From Haematobia irritans (Eukaryota > Arthropoda > Insecta > Diptera > Muscidae), in contig NC_134400.1 of NCBI RefSeq assembly GCF_050003625.1, positions 65,738,126 to 65,802,125 of the forward strand: 64,000 bases of DNA, read 5' to 3'. Below are positions 24,801-35,047 of the stretch, piece after piece (the first letter of the stretch is position 1; each line of letters starts with the position of its first letter). The translations under genes were made by a program, and so were the position numbers. Below the pieces are notes generated by a model. It made no database searches, was not told the origin of the DNA, and saw nothing but the letters and a program-made list of their open reading frames with translations.

Positions 24801-25037
24801 AATTAAAATTTTTGCAAAAGGTCGTTCATCCTCCCTTCCGCAAAAAACGGATGACTCAATCAAGCGACGGTACATTTTTCTTTTCTTATAGCGTTCACGA
24901 CAATTTATTACCTTCCTAGAGCGGTTTCCAAGAGTCCTAGTTAAAATCGTCACGTCAGGGTTTAACAATTTATCATTAGTATATGGTATAGATTCGCCTT
25001 CCTGTGGAAGACTTATCTTTGACCTTGACTCAAACAC
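21801..25037 (-). CDS. gypsy Pol polyprotein (protease-RT-RNase H-integrase), intact
   Basis: The 1078-aa frame is open throughout. The aspartic protease site LLDSGASVSAFG is at about residues 87-98. RT shows CLDSRKLNAVTKKDSYPLP and the catalytic FIYLDDLLV with YLDD at 389-392. RNase H begins at FIIQCDASRVGVGGVLYQ (about 540). The integrase has an HHCC finger (HEACCHGGF to CDDCKAI, about 740-785), then YCDFLGPYPLS, FLHSDNAKQF and SPQANASERANRE for the DDE triad. The first Met shown is only the frame limit; Pol is presumably made by -1 frameshift from Gag. All key residues are present, so it may still be competent. Confidence 0.95.
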   Translation of the reverse strand: MFESRSKISLPQEGESIPYTNDKLLNPDVTILTRTLGNRSRKVINCRERYKKRKMYRRLIESSVFCGREDERPFAKILIFGEQFLGLLDSGASVSAFGKNGIKFLENNGVILRPFRSSISTADGSKNPVLGHCKLPVTYKGVTKDIDFYIVPTLCQEIYLGLDFWQKFAIAPNIIPPIESMDLEESDRKEEFCFHKLSAEQALELDSVTAEFPSFEKLGLGKTTLLSHHIDTGDSAPIKCKHYPLSPPRQMEVYEELDRLLKLGIIEESNSPWCFPIVNVRKPGKIRLCLDSRKLNAVTKKDSYPLPHINGLLSRLSDTQFISGIDLKDAFFQIPLTDSSKEKTAFAVPGRPLYQYRVMPFGLCNGPQTMSRLMDKCIPSRLRENVFIYLDDLLVCSASFSDHLRLLREVAQCLKTAGLTINVSKSKFCQAEIKYLGYRIGSGCLKVDPEKVSATVDFPLPKTPRQIRRFIGMANWYRNFITNFADMSGPLTDCLRSSRVKFQLTPEAIASFRKLKDALSNAPVLAQPDFSREFIIQCDASRVGVGGVLYQLDDDNRERPIAFVSQKLNRAQRNYTVTELECLAAIVCVRRFRPYVEGLPFRIITDHSSLKWLMNQKDLNGRLARWSLKLQGFDFRIEHRKGSLNIVPDTLSRFDVDALELASSFPEIEFNSKDVECPEYDLLRKTVMENGDRLPDVRISEDKIFKRVKFRLGVESGEDSLWRLWLPQSLTGKAVILGHEACCHGGFMKTLTRVRQKYYWPSMARDVKAYVDGCDDCKAIKPANCILRPPMGEASPTVRPMQRIYCDFLGPYPLSRARNTQLFIILDHFTKFLFLQPMKSATSINVIDYLKNQIFNTFGVPQFLHSDNAKQFISKEMQEFLKLYGVNHVRTGLYSPQANASERANREIISKIRFLLKDEPNHLDWDSCIPRILAVLRSDFHSSIECTPYYAMFGQNMCMHGSTYPLLDKLNILRDDTVVTRVDKLSNIREKIERNLEKAHEKAARVYNTRVKPVDYKIGQEVFRKTHNLSKFEKGLNAKFTPKYVKCRILSKVGSSLYEIEDLRGKYVGKVHASDLKP

Positions 25038-26476
25038 GGGGTTTGCTGAGGAGAACGAGATTCCCCGGTTACAATCTCGTTCCGCTTCCGGTTTCCCGGG
25101 TGAGGATTCTTACACTTGATGGTAGATACGTTGCGTTCCCCACATTTGTAGCAAAAAAGTGCTCGAGTCTCATCGGGACAATAAATGTAGGAATGTCCAA
25201 AAGATAGACAGTTCCAACATTTAATATGAGAATAATCTTGCTTGCGTTGCGAAAACTTAAATGCCTCTACCTGTGGATCGTCCTCGGTATCTGAGTCAAG
25301 AGCCTGAGCATCGATCACTTCCAGTTCGTGGACCTGACGATTCACTACCCTCGAGGGATATAAACTCTTGTTCTCCCTTAGTATCTTTTCAGCGTTTCTT
25401 GCCACCTCCCTAAGGGAGTGCAAATTCTCCGCATCAGAATTGAAAAGCACTAACTTTAACTCCGGAACAACATTCTTCCTTATAATTGAAATGAGACGAG
25501 ACTCAGAAATCGGTACCCTCATTCTCGCATTCATTGTAATTATGGCGGAATGAAAATCATCATATGTCTCGCGTAGATTCTGTTTCCTCGAGTTAATCTG
25601 ATATAAAAGATCGTCATCGGACTCAAATGAGGAGAATTCCTTTAACAACGCCTTCTTTGTAAGTTGATACGGAGGGTCATTATTAATCTTCACAAACTCC
25701 CAATACCATAATTCGGCCCTACCACTGAGGAATATCTGAAAGTTATCCTCTAGCTGCTCTAAAGGGCATTGTGTCCTATCAACAAGGGTGTCTATTCTAA
25801 AAAGGAAGTCTGTCACATTACCCGTCCCATCGAAATTTATCTTCCATTTCTCTAAGTCGATTCTTCGTCCAGTCGATATCCTAGGGACTGGATTTGAATT
25901 AGTACCAGCGGGTGGTCTGTCAGAATCGGCTGTATCCGATTGGTGAGTCGTAACTGGTGGTTGCGTTAGACCTGAAATAGTTTCCCTAATTGATCCTAAT
26001 TCAGTCGCAAAATTTAACTGGTCTTTCCTTATGTCATTCAAAAGCTCTAACATATTAGTGGCGTTTGTCCTATCGCCAGATTGCTGGTCGTTACCTTCCA
26101 TATTAGTTGTTAAAGGCTGAGATGTTAAAATTTCGTCGAAACCAATCAAGGTGGTAGTTTGGCCTAAGGACTGATCCAAAATATTTATCTCGCTATTTAT
26201 AGTAGTTCCTATCCCGTTCGGTGAGGATAATAAATTGTATCTCTCTTCCAAATCAACAGACCGAGCGTCACTAATCTCGTTATCCTGACTTGTAAATGGA
26301 TTCACTAATAATGCACTAGAACTACAAGGCGGCGAATGAATAACTTTCGGCCTTCCTATCGGCGGACTATTCAAATTTAATACCGATGGTCTTGTCGGCG
26401 TTTCTAATCTTTTGCCGCGACCACGAGAATGATTTGTTTTACTCGGAGAAACTTTCCCGGAGCTACGCAAAAACAT
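25013..26476 (-). CDS. gypsy Gag, intact
   Basis: The 487-aa frame starts MFLRSSGKVSPSKTNHSRGR with a basic N-terminus. The central capsid-like part (about 215-390) includes RRIDLEKWKINFDGTGNVTD and FLSGRAELWYWEF, a pattern shared with the gag fragments at 50924 and 56334. Near the C-terminus lie CWNCLSFGHSYIYC (a CCHC knuckle) and CYKCGERNVSTIKC, which keeps the cysteines but lacks the His. Gag assembles particles and binds RNA. The end overlaps pol by 25 nt. Confidence 0.92.
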   Translation of the reverse strand: MFLRSSGKVSPSKTNHSRGRGKRLETPTRPSVLNLNSPPIGRPKVIHSPPCSSSALLVNPFTSQDNEISDARSVDLEERYNLLSSPNGIGTTINSEINILDQSLGQTTTLIGFDEILTSQPLTTNMEGNDQQSGDRTNATNMLELLNDIRKDQLNFATELGSIRETISGLTQPPVTTHQSDTADSDRPPAGTNSNPVPRISTGRRIDLEKWKINFDGTGNVTDFLFRIDTLVDRTQCPLEQLEDNFQIFLSGRAELWYWEFVKINNDPPYQLTKKALLKEFSSFESDDDLLYQINSRKQNLRETYDDFHSAIITMNARMRVPISESRLISIIRKNVVPELKLVLFNSDAENLHSLREVARNAEKILRENKSLYPSRVVNRQVHELEVIDAQALDSDTEDDPQVEAFKFSQRKQDYSHIKCWNCLSFGHSYIYCPDETRALFCYKCGERNVSTIKCKNPHPGNRKRNEIVTGESRSPQQTPCLSQGQR

Positions 26477-26953
26477 ACTACTTAATGGAGTTCATTAGGT
26501 AAAGGATTCAACGCGCCAATGATATCGTTAAACTTTGAGTTAGAAAATTTTTATGCATGTAATCAGATAATCTTTAAACCAAAAGAAAATGATTTTTCAA
26601 TATGTTACCAAAATTTATTTTTAATTAATTAATTTATTATTTTTCCTCATATAACCAAAAATATATTTACGGTATTATGGTAATGGAATGGAATTGGAAT
26701 GGAAAATCAAATAATTCACGAAGAAGATGGTAGATTCGAGAGGTATTATATGCCGTTTATAATTTTGAATAGTTTATGTATATATGGTTTTGATAATATC
26801 TTCTTTTAGAGTGAAATTTGAAAAACAAATATTAAAGAAAATGTTACCTTGTTTTTTTTTTCTTGTTTTCTTTTTTTTGTGTTCTTAAGCACTCGCTATG
26901 AGGAGAGATTCTAGTTTCTTAGGAGTTGTTGTGGCATCCCAGGATTTTATTAA

Positions 26954-27890
26954 TAAAGGGTGATTTGTTAAGAGCTTGATAACTTTTTTTAAAAAAAAAA
27001 CGCATAAAATTTACAAAATCTCATCGGTTCTTTATTTGAAACGTTAGATTGGTCCATGACATTTACTTTTTGAAGATAATTTCATTTAAATGTTGAACGC
27101 GGCTGCGTCTTAGGTGGTCCATTCGGAAAGTCCAATTTTGGGCAACTTTTTCGAGCATTTCGGCCGGAATAGCCCGAATTTCTTCGGAAATGTTGTCTTC
27201 CAAAGCTGGAATAGTTGCTGGCTTATTTCTGTAGACTTTAGACTTGACGTAGCCCCACAAAAAATAGTCTAAAGGCGTCAAATCGCATGATCTTGGTGGC
27301 CAACTTACCGGTCCATTTCTTGAGATGAATTGTTCTCCGAAGTTTTCCCTCAAAATGGCCATAGAATCGCGAGCTGTGTGGCATGTAGCGCCATCTTGTT
27401 GAAACCACATGTCAACCAAGTTCAGTTCTTCCATTTTTGGCAACAAAAAGTTTGTTAGCATCGAACGATAGCGATCGCCATTCACCGTAACGTTGCGTCC
27501 AACAGCATCTTTGAAAAAATACGGTCCAATGATTCCACCAGCGTACAAACCACACCAAACAGTGCATTTTTCGGGATGCATGGGCAGTTCTTGAACGGCT
27601 TCTGGTTGCTCTTCACTCCAAATGCGGCAATTTTGCTTATTTACGTAGCCATTCAACCAGAAATGAGCCTCATCGCTGAACAAAATTTGTCGATAAAAAA
27701 GCGGATTTTCTGCCAACTTTTCTAGGGCCCATTCACTGAAAATTCGACGTTGTGGCAGATCGTAAGTCTATTCATGATGAAATGTCAAAGCATACTGAGC
27801 ATCTTTCTCTTTGACACCATGTCTGAAATCCCACGTGATCTGTCAAATACTAATGCATGAAAATCCTAACCTCAAAAGAATCACCCTTTA
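26954..27890 (-). mobile_element. mariner-superfamily deletion derivative, copy 1
   Basis: The element is 26956-27888 (933 bp) between TA dinucleotides, with short inverted termini AAGGGTGATT and AATCACCCTT. The second copy at 52085-53017 has the same length and differs by few bases. Both lack the N-terminal DNA-binding half of the transposase, so the deletion is older than the transpositions and both were mobilised in trans. Confidence 0.9.
27063..27716 (-). pseudogene. mariner/Tc1-type transposase, catalytic domain only
   Basis: The 217-aa frame holds FSDEAHFWLNG (first Asp), MWFQQDGATCHTA (second) and SCDLTPLDYFLWGYVKSKVY (third), with 36 residues between the second and third. Codons upstream of the printed start still read as transposase (DLPQRRIFSEWALEKL), preceded by a TAG near 27768. 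The helix-turn-helix domains are missing, so it cannot bind its ends. It might act as an inhibitor or simply be inert. Confidence 0.88.
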
Positions 27891-28587
27891 ATTGAATACA
27901 CAAAACAAATTATCTAATAATCGTGTACCGGCTATATTCAATTACATGTACTATGTTCCAATAGACCAATTGACATGGACTATTGTCTATAGTTTTTTTT
28001 TTTTTGTTTTTTTTTTTTTTTAATTTTATTTAAAAAAAATCAGAATAGTGAAACATTATTTACCAACAAATGTTATTCTTGCTAGGCCAATTGTGATATT
28101 CAATACCATGAAATATCAAGGTTCTTTCCCAAATATTTAAGACTTTTGAATCTCACAAAAAGCTTATTCACTCGTCGAAATCGGAAATAGCATTGCTAAT
28201 AAAACAGAAATTTCGCAAATTTAATGCTACTGACTAATGTATTTTCGAAAAATCAAAGTGAATGGGATGTACAAAAAAAATAATTTGATATTAGTCTCAA
28301 AGCGGCGAACGCATGACAGTGTTTCTTGACACCAGTCCCGTATCCCTTCATTAAGATTTATATCTTAGCCATTTCCAATGTACGCATATTAGAATTGGTA
28401 TGCATTTCCAATGCGTGATCATAAATAGATTTGATTTGTTTGGCAATACTCGTTACAAAATATATAAACCAATTTCGAGTTGACTCTAGAACTGAGTAAA
28501 AAACCTAATAGACATACCAATTTTAATATACTGACTATATTAGTATGAATCGTAGGACTGAAACTTTAAGGAGCAGTCCCACGTTTT

Positions 28588-28599
28588 CGTTGGGCGCCA
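28588..28599 (-). promoter_or_regulatory. gypsy primer-binding site (tRNA-Lys type)
   Basis: The minus strand reads TGGCGCCCAACG four bases after the LTR end (CGTAACA tag a). This matches the primer site of elements primed by tRNA-Lys; only these 12 bases match well. Confidence 0.75.
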
Positions 28600-28603
28600 T
28601 CTA

Positions 28604-30397
28604 TGTTACGAGCGAGTCTGATTTCGAAAATCCTTTTTTGTTTTGTGATCAAATTTAAAATAAAACAAGTCATTGGCATAAAAGTTGACGGCTAGTTCTC
28701 AAGTGGCGTGATTCTTTGACCCATTAAATTTTCGACTCGAACATAGTTTAGAAAAAATATGCCATACAATGCCACATAAAATTTAAATGTCATACATATA
28801 CAGAAAATGAAAAGGCTTTCATTTCACTATTCTGATTTATCGAGTAACGCGATGTTATTGTTACAGGGAGTACATTTTTCCCCGCCCATGACCCCGTTGT
28901 GGGTACGCCTATGGTAATGTCAGTACTCGTAGTTATACATTACCCCTTCGATGGCACCTCGGTTGTCACTACATCTCCCTACCAACTGTCCTCTCTCCAA
29001 TTAAAAGAGTTTAGGGTTTCATATTCAATCTCTTATTATTAAAACAATTTCATTTATATAATTACAATAGGGGAGAATCTTAAAACTATGTTGTAATTGT
29101 ACTTACAAATACTCTTAAGATAAATTAAGCTAATAATGCTTTACAAAATTGATCAGAGTTTGGTAATAGAAGAAACAGCTGGCTTGTATGTTGATTGAAG
29201 AAGAACAGCATAAATGGTTATAATTGTTGATCTCGGGGATAATCTTGAACCATACATTTCAAGGTTGTAGGACGCGTGTTTAGCGATATAGTTCATACAT
29301 ATAATTTTCTTTATATTGCGGGAAAATTGTATTTACTTATTCTCTTCCATCGCGCAGATACATGGTATTGTTGATTTTTTTGACATTACTTCTTTTAATT
29401 TTGTTGCTCACTAGTTAGCAATATTGTAGTATGTATCAATTATAGTTATTTAACTTATATTTATTAATTTTGTTTTTTTTTTTCTTTTGTCCAGATTTGC
29501 ACATTATACCATTTCCTTCGTGAATTAGCATTAACAAACTACACAATGTGGTTATTAATATTTACATCGTGGTATGAACAAATAATATTTACATTTTTGT
29601 TCTTTTACTGTCCACGACGACACAAATGGTTCTATTGTCACCTCAATTTGTTTTATGGAAGTTATACCGTTCTTGAGGGTTTTTGAGAAACTGGATGAAA
29701 ACAAAGTGGTATCCACTGATTACATATCATTTTCATTTCGTTCTTGTAAATATAAATTTTTTTAAAAATTCTGCAAGCGAAAAATCAAATATATTTTTTC
29801 ATCTATCCAAAAGTCACTTTATGTGATTATTTAATTTAGTTCAACTAAGATCTTCTGATCACACCACATTATAAAAATAATATTATTTTTGGATCGCGAA
29901 GATGTTCTTTATGTTGGTAAAGTAATACGGAAATCGCGACCGTTTTCTTTAAATTTATTTTTAGATTTCATCACGTTGACTGAAATAAATTGAAACGATT
30001 CCACAACGTGGTTATAATTGCATAACCTTTTTTATCGATCTTGTTTTATATTTCACGCGACTCCGCTTTGCTTCACGACCTTTTGTTTCCAACTTTGCCT
30101 ACGTGACTGACTCGCGCATATCTCGACGATCAAACCTTAATATACAAAACTATTTCTAACGGTACTTTTCCAATTCATCAAAAGGGAAAAGAAATAATGA
30201 TTAGAATGTATATGTACGAATAAGTGCGAATACAGAAGTATGCGTACGAAGAAACCGAATAAGAAAACGTTGGGAACAGTTAAGGGATACCATCCCTCAT
30301 AACCCAAATGTTTGCTAGAATTAATTTACTGTGGGATTTTTAAAATCTCCTATGCCAAGTATAATTCAGAAGTAATGTTTGCAGAAAATCCCCAACA
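28604..30397 (-). repeat. gypsy 5' LTR (1794 bp)
   Basis: Partner of 19911-21631. It contains about 72 extra bases at 29495-29566, beginning gcacattataccatttcc. TG..CA ends. Confidence 0.92.
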
Positions 30398-30960
30398 ATT
30401 TTCGTTTTTATTTAATTAAAATATAACAAGCTGGTTGCGCTTGGCGTTTCACAAAAAATGGCTTTTTTAACAGTAGGGATGGCAAATTACTTGCATGTAC
30501 TTTTTGATGTACCTTTTCATGATGGTTGAAGTGACATTTACGAGTCTGTGGTAACGATGAGGTTGAAATGGAACTTTGAAATGCTGGCAGGGTTTGAGCA
30601 CAATATTGTTTGGGAGAATTTTTTTTAAGCATATAATATTTTTGGGTGCAAAATGCTTCCAAACATATTATATGTTCACATAATAACATATTGTTTTTTG
30701 GAAGACAACATTATTGAATTTGGATGCAAAAATACAAAATGTTTGGAACTTAGACTACCCAAACATATATTGTTTAGACCAATATGCTCTCAAACATATT
30801 ATATATTGGAAGAGATCAAACATATAAATGTTTGGGCAATACCCAAAAATGTATATGCTTGAAGCAAAATATGTTTGGGAGTATATGTTACAGAAGCGAT
30901 TTTTTGTGAGCGTGCAATAACAGGGTAACACAACTGCTATTAAAACGTAACTTTATAGTG
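30398..30960. other. Sequence right of gypsy and CATATGTTTGG block
   Basis: 30402-30615 is unassigned and has no credible gene. 30640-30895 is the CATATGTTTGG-rich block seen inverted at 14790-15032 and 15568-15600, here without the MITE. The LINE Y leader follows. Confidence 0.6.
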
Positions 30961-31005
30961 TTACCACCCCCTATTGTGTTAAAGACATTAATATAAATCG
31001 TCAAT

Positions 31006-31816
31006 ATGAACAACAGAAGCATAAACCTTCGAAAACCCGTTCTTTCAACACCAATTAAAGATAAACCGGATCTTGATAATACTCATACATCATCAAAATA
31101 CAATTCACCTAAATTGATTCAATTAATTGATCAAAAATTTGCTCGTCAAACCGAAATTTTGACTGCAAAAATAGATCAGGCAGTATCAAAAGCCATGAGT
31201 GCTATGGAAACAAAAATTATTGAAATGACAGAAGATATAAATGATCTCAAGAAGAGGATTATTGAAATTGAAAACCAACATGAATCAATTAGTGTACTAA
31301 AAAATGAAATTCATGAACTCAAATTTAAATTACATCGACAAGATAATCTAAATGTAGCATGTAATCTGAGATTAAACGGCATTCCATCATATGAGAATGA
31401 AAATCTTTACGAAATTTTCAAAACTATGTGTGAATCGCTTGAGATTGTGACACCAAATATAAATAGTATCCATCGCATTAACACCCGTTCTAAAACTAAT
31501 GATGGAACAATATTAATTAAACTATGTTCACCAATGCATAAAAACTTTATTATGAAAACTATAGCTCAATTCAAACGCGTTAAAAAAAATCCAACTTTCG
31601 TTAATGTGCGGTTTTGACAGCGATAGACATTTTTTTGTCAATGAAGATTTAAGTAAAGAAAATTATAAAATATTTCAATCCGCACTTAAATACAAAAAAC
31701 TTAAAAAATTGACAGCTGCATTCACAGTACGCGGGCTCGTATATGTGAAACTTTCAGACAACGACAGAGGTGTACGTATTGATTCCCAGGAACAGCTTGA
31801 ACAGTTTTTTCGTTAA
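31006..31816 (+). pseudogene. LINE Y ORF1, right copy, one frameshift
   Basis: Near-identical to the intact left copy (13888-14697) from MNNRSINLRK onward. One extra A in a run near 31588 shifts the frame after KRVKK; the C-terminal part continues as MCGFDSDRHFF at 31604. See the left copy for domains. Confidence 0.8.
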
Positions 31817-32073
31817 AATCTACGATTTAAATTTATCAAAACCAAATTTTAATGTAATAGTAATTACAAAAATAATTATATGTTTTGCCATAATTCTTCT
31901 TTATAAATTGCGATTATTCTATTTATTACAACCGAATCAAATAACCAGAATAAAATATTCAACAAAAAATAATAATATAATAACATCTCTAATACAACCA
32001 AAAATGCGTTGCTTCTCTAAATACATCACTGACATTTAATAATTGCTACAGTTCCAAAGACGGTCTTTTCAAT

Positions 32074-34754
32074 ATGGTACGTGTGTTAACAAAGCAGAAA
32101 CCAGGATTAACTATAGTCCATATCAATGCACAAAGTCTACAAAATAAATTAGACGAGTTCCGGCAAATCTTTATATCATCAAATATTGATATCATATGTG
32201 TCTCTGAGACGTGGTTTCAACCTGAAATTGTTGATGGCATTTATAATCTACAAGGTTATAGACTATTTCGTTCAGATAGAGATTCTCATGCTGGTGGAGT
32301 GTGTATGTACGTGCGCAACGAACTGAATAGTTGTATGAAACTAAAATCAGATAGTGGAAGCCAAATAGAGTTCATCTTCTTAGAAGTTTGTACTGCAGAT
32401 AATACGAAATTACTTGTCGGCACAGTTTATAGGCCGCATCGAACTATACCTTTTAATAATCTGATTGATACTCTGGAAAATCTTACATTGCTCTACAATG
32501 ATGTTATAATCGCAGGTGATTTCAACAGCAACATTTTGGTAGAAAAGAGACTCAATGAATCTATGAATACTCTTGACTTGTACTCAGTAAACACAATTAT
32601 ACCTACGCATTTCTCGAATTCGGGGAATACCTTACTTGATTTAATATTTGTTAACTGTTGTGAAAAAGTTCTACTATATGATCAACTTTCTGCATCATCC
32701 TTCTCCAAACATGATTTGACTTATGATGTAACCGTTTTCAAAGAGAGCAAAGTATTCGAATTCAGAGACTTCCGCAGAATTAACTATAATCTACTGAATG
32801 ACATAGCTAACAATATAAACTGGAACGAGGTTTATTACTACGAAGCAGTTGAAGATCAAGTAAATTTTATGCAAGGTAAAATAACAATATTGTTTTATGC
32901 CTGTGTGCCTAAAAAAGTTTTAAGGACTAAACCTACTCAGCAGCCGTGGTTTAATCATGAAATTAAGAAGTTGATACGTGATAGAGATAATAAATACAAA
33001 AGATGGAAACGCTATAAAACTACACGTGAAGTTACAAAAGCAATAAATATCGCAAAATCTTCTTATTATCAAAGAAAATTTAATGATGCAGTTGATAGCG
33101 GAGCAAAATGGATGACAATTCGAAACATTGGAATAGGGCGGAAAAGTGCCACACCTACTAATATTGATATTAATGATCTAAATGAGATTTTTGCTAACCA
33201 AACTGCGTTAGGCAATCAAAATAATAATTCTGCATGTGAATGTCTTCCCTCTTGTGGAGATCTCTCGTTTGAAGAGTTCACCTTCAAGTGCGTAGATCAA
33301 TATGATGTTCGAAAAAGCTTCCTATCTATTAAATCGAACGCTGTAGGTATGGACGAACTAAACCCAAAATTTTTAAAGTTATTATTACCAATATGCCTGC
33401 CGTATTTCACACACATTTTCAACACAGTTCTGACAAAGTCGATACCTCTACCTAAACCAAACAAAGAATTTCGTCCAATTGCCATATTGCCGTATCTGTC
33501 GAAAGTCTTAGAGCGGTTAATGTATGAACAAATAAATACATATATAATATCAAAAAAACTGTTGACTTAAGGGCAATCAGGCTTTAGACCTATGAGAAGC
33601 TGTGCTACTGTACTTACTGATGTCGTCGAATATTTAAGATCAAAGATGGATCAAAATTTGGTATCAATACTCGTACTCCTCGACCATAGCAAAGCATTTG
33701 ATACAGTAAACCACTCTATTCTAGTTCAAAAGCTGCAACGAAGATTTAATTTTTCTCAATCAGCATGTAGACTTGTCTCGTCTTATTTGAGCGGTAGAAC
33801 ACAATCAGTTTGTCACAACTCAGAAAACTCGAATATACTTAGTATTTACAAAGGTGTTCCACAAGGTTCAATACTCGGGCCGCTACTATTCTGTATTTAT
33901 GTTAATGACTTGCCACTTGTCCTTCACCACTGCAATATTCACCTTTATGCTGGTGACGTTCAAGTTTATACAAGTGCAAATCTTGACGATCTTCCGTGCT
34001 GCATATCTAAACTAAATGATGATCTGGACAGAATCAATAGTTGGGCTTATAACAATGACCTTAAACTAAATCCAAAAAAAAATCTAAATGTCTGTTAATT
34101 TCCAAAAACAAATTCATCAACCATTCGCAATATCAAATTACCATAAATAACACCAATATCGACATTGTACAAACAGCTACAAACCTTGGAGTTATATTCA
34201 ATAATTCGCTAACTTGGACCAACCACTTACAACAAAATATCGCTAAAACATATGGAATGTTAAGGAATTTGTGGGCTGTACAATTATCTACACCGATACA
34301 AATCAGAATGCTTTTGGCGAAAACGTATCTTGTACCAACTCTTTTATATGGAATTGAAATATTTGCAAATTGCAGTTGTGATGATAAACAAAAGCTACTT
34401 GTAGCCTACAACAATATTGCCCGTTATGACTTCAATAAGAAACGTTATGATCACATATCGTCGTTTTCCTACCAGCTGTTCAACATGAGTTTCGAAAACT
34501 TGATTAAATTCAGATGTTTACTTTTTCTGCAAAAAATTATTTATAGTGGCGAGCCCCCTTATATATTCAAGAGGTTAAAGTTCGCTCGATCAAATCGAGG
34601 AAGAAAAATCATCCAATTAAGATACAAATATTCCAGATCTGAGCAGCAATTTCTGATATATGCGATCCGTCTCTGGAACAATCTCCCTACAACAATTCAA
34701 TTAATAAGCAACGCATTGATTTTTAAAAAAGAATTAAAATCACATTTAGAATAA
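32074..34754 (+). pseudogene. LINE Y ORF2: endonuclease and reverse transcriptase, broken
   Basis: The endonuclease (32074 to about 32750) shows [40 protein letters not shown] and SKHDLTYDV. RT follows with KSNAVGMDELNPKFLK, RPIAILPYLSKVLERL, SGFRPMRSCATVLTD, LDHSKAFDTVNH and GVPQGSILGPLLFCIYVND. Three faults: a TAA at 33568 before GQSGFRP, LYAGDVQVY where LYADD is expected (a catalytic Asp lost), and a frameshift in an A-run at about 34075. The last part (34257-34754) is the C-terminal region. CR1/L2/Jockey-like by motif; not functional. Confidence 0.85.
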
Positions 34755-35043
34755 TCTTATTATTATACAATCTTGATTAATGTGTATATTTGTAGCATTT
34801 AAAATCGCAACCATTTTTATTGTCATTCATATAAACTATTAAATACAATTAATGTTCATATTTAATGTTACATGTATTAAAATCCATTTATATAGTTCCC
34901 TTTATTTTTTATTTTTGTATCCAAAAACCTAAAATAAATTGTTAATCGACTTAAACCTTAGTGCTGCCATATATAAGATTTAATCTTGTTGTACTAAGGA
35001 TCACCAAAATACGAATAAATAAATAAATAAATAAATAAATAAT
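34755..35043 (+). other. LINE Y 3' UTR and (AATA)n tail
   Basis: Non-coding, ending gatcaccaaaatacg and a run of AATA units at 35014-35043, the usual simple-repeat tail of CR1/Jockey-like LINEs. LINE X resumes immediately. Confidence 0.7.
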
Positions 35044-35047
35044 ATCA

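Larger units (their letters stand above)
26477..28603 (-). other. gypsy 5' leader containing a mariner insertion
   Basis: About 2.1 kb between the 5' LTR and gag, of which 933 bp is the mariner copy at 26956-27888. The rest is AT-rich with no ORF of note. The primer-binding site is at its LTR end. Confidence 0.8.
19911..30397 (-). mobile_element. Full-length Ty3/gypsy retrotransposon (10.5 kb)
   Basis: LTRs are at 19911-21631 and 28604-30397, in TG..CA form (TGTTACGAG..CCCCAACA on the plus strand). The flanks ATTT (19907-19910 and 30398-30401) are a 4-bp target duplication. Gag and pol are open and overlap by 25 nt in a -1 relation. The primer site starts TGGCGCCCAACG, as in elements primed by tRNA-Lys. 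Long LTRs plus tRNA-Lys priming recall the Osvaldo/Ulysses group, which is inference. There is no env: only 170 bp lie between pol and the LTR. No clear polypurine tract borders the 3' LTR. A mariner copy sits in the leader. Probably a young insertion. Confidence 0.92.
18326..35043 (+). mobile_element. LINE Y, right copy, split by a gypsy element
   Basis: The 5' region is 18326-19307, then unassigned sequence and the gypsy element, the CATATGTTTGG block, ORF1 (31006-31816), ORF2 (32074-34754), a short 3' UTR and an (AATA)n tail at 35014-35043. A tRNA-like stretch ccgctgttcgaatccccgtc at 19069-19088 (mirrored in the left arm) carries a B-box-like gttcgaatc. ORF2 motifs place it in the CR1/L2/Jockey superfamily. 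It sits inside LINE X (18325 / 35044). Confidence 0.75.
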
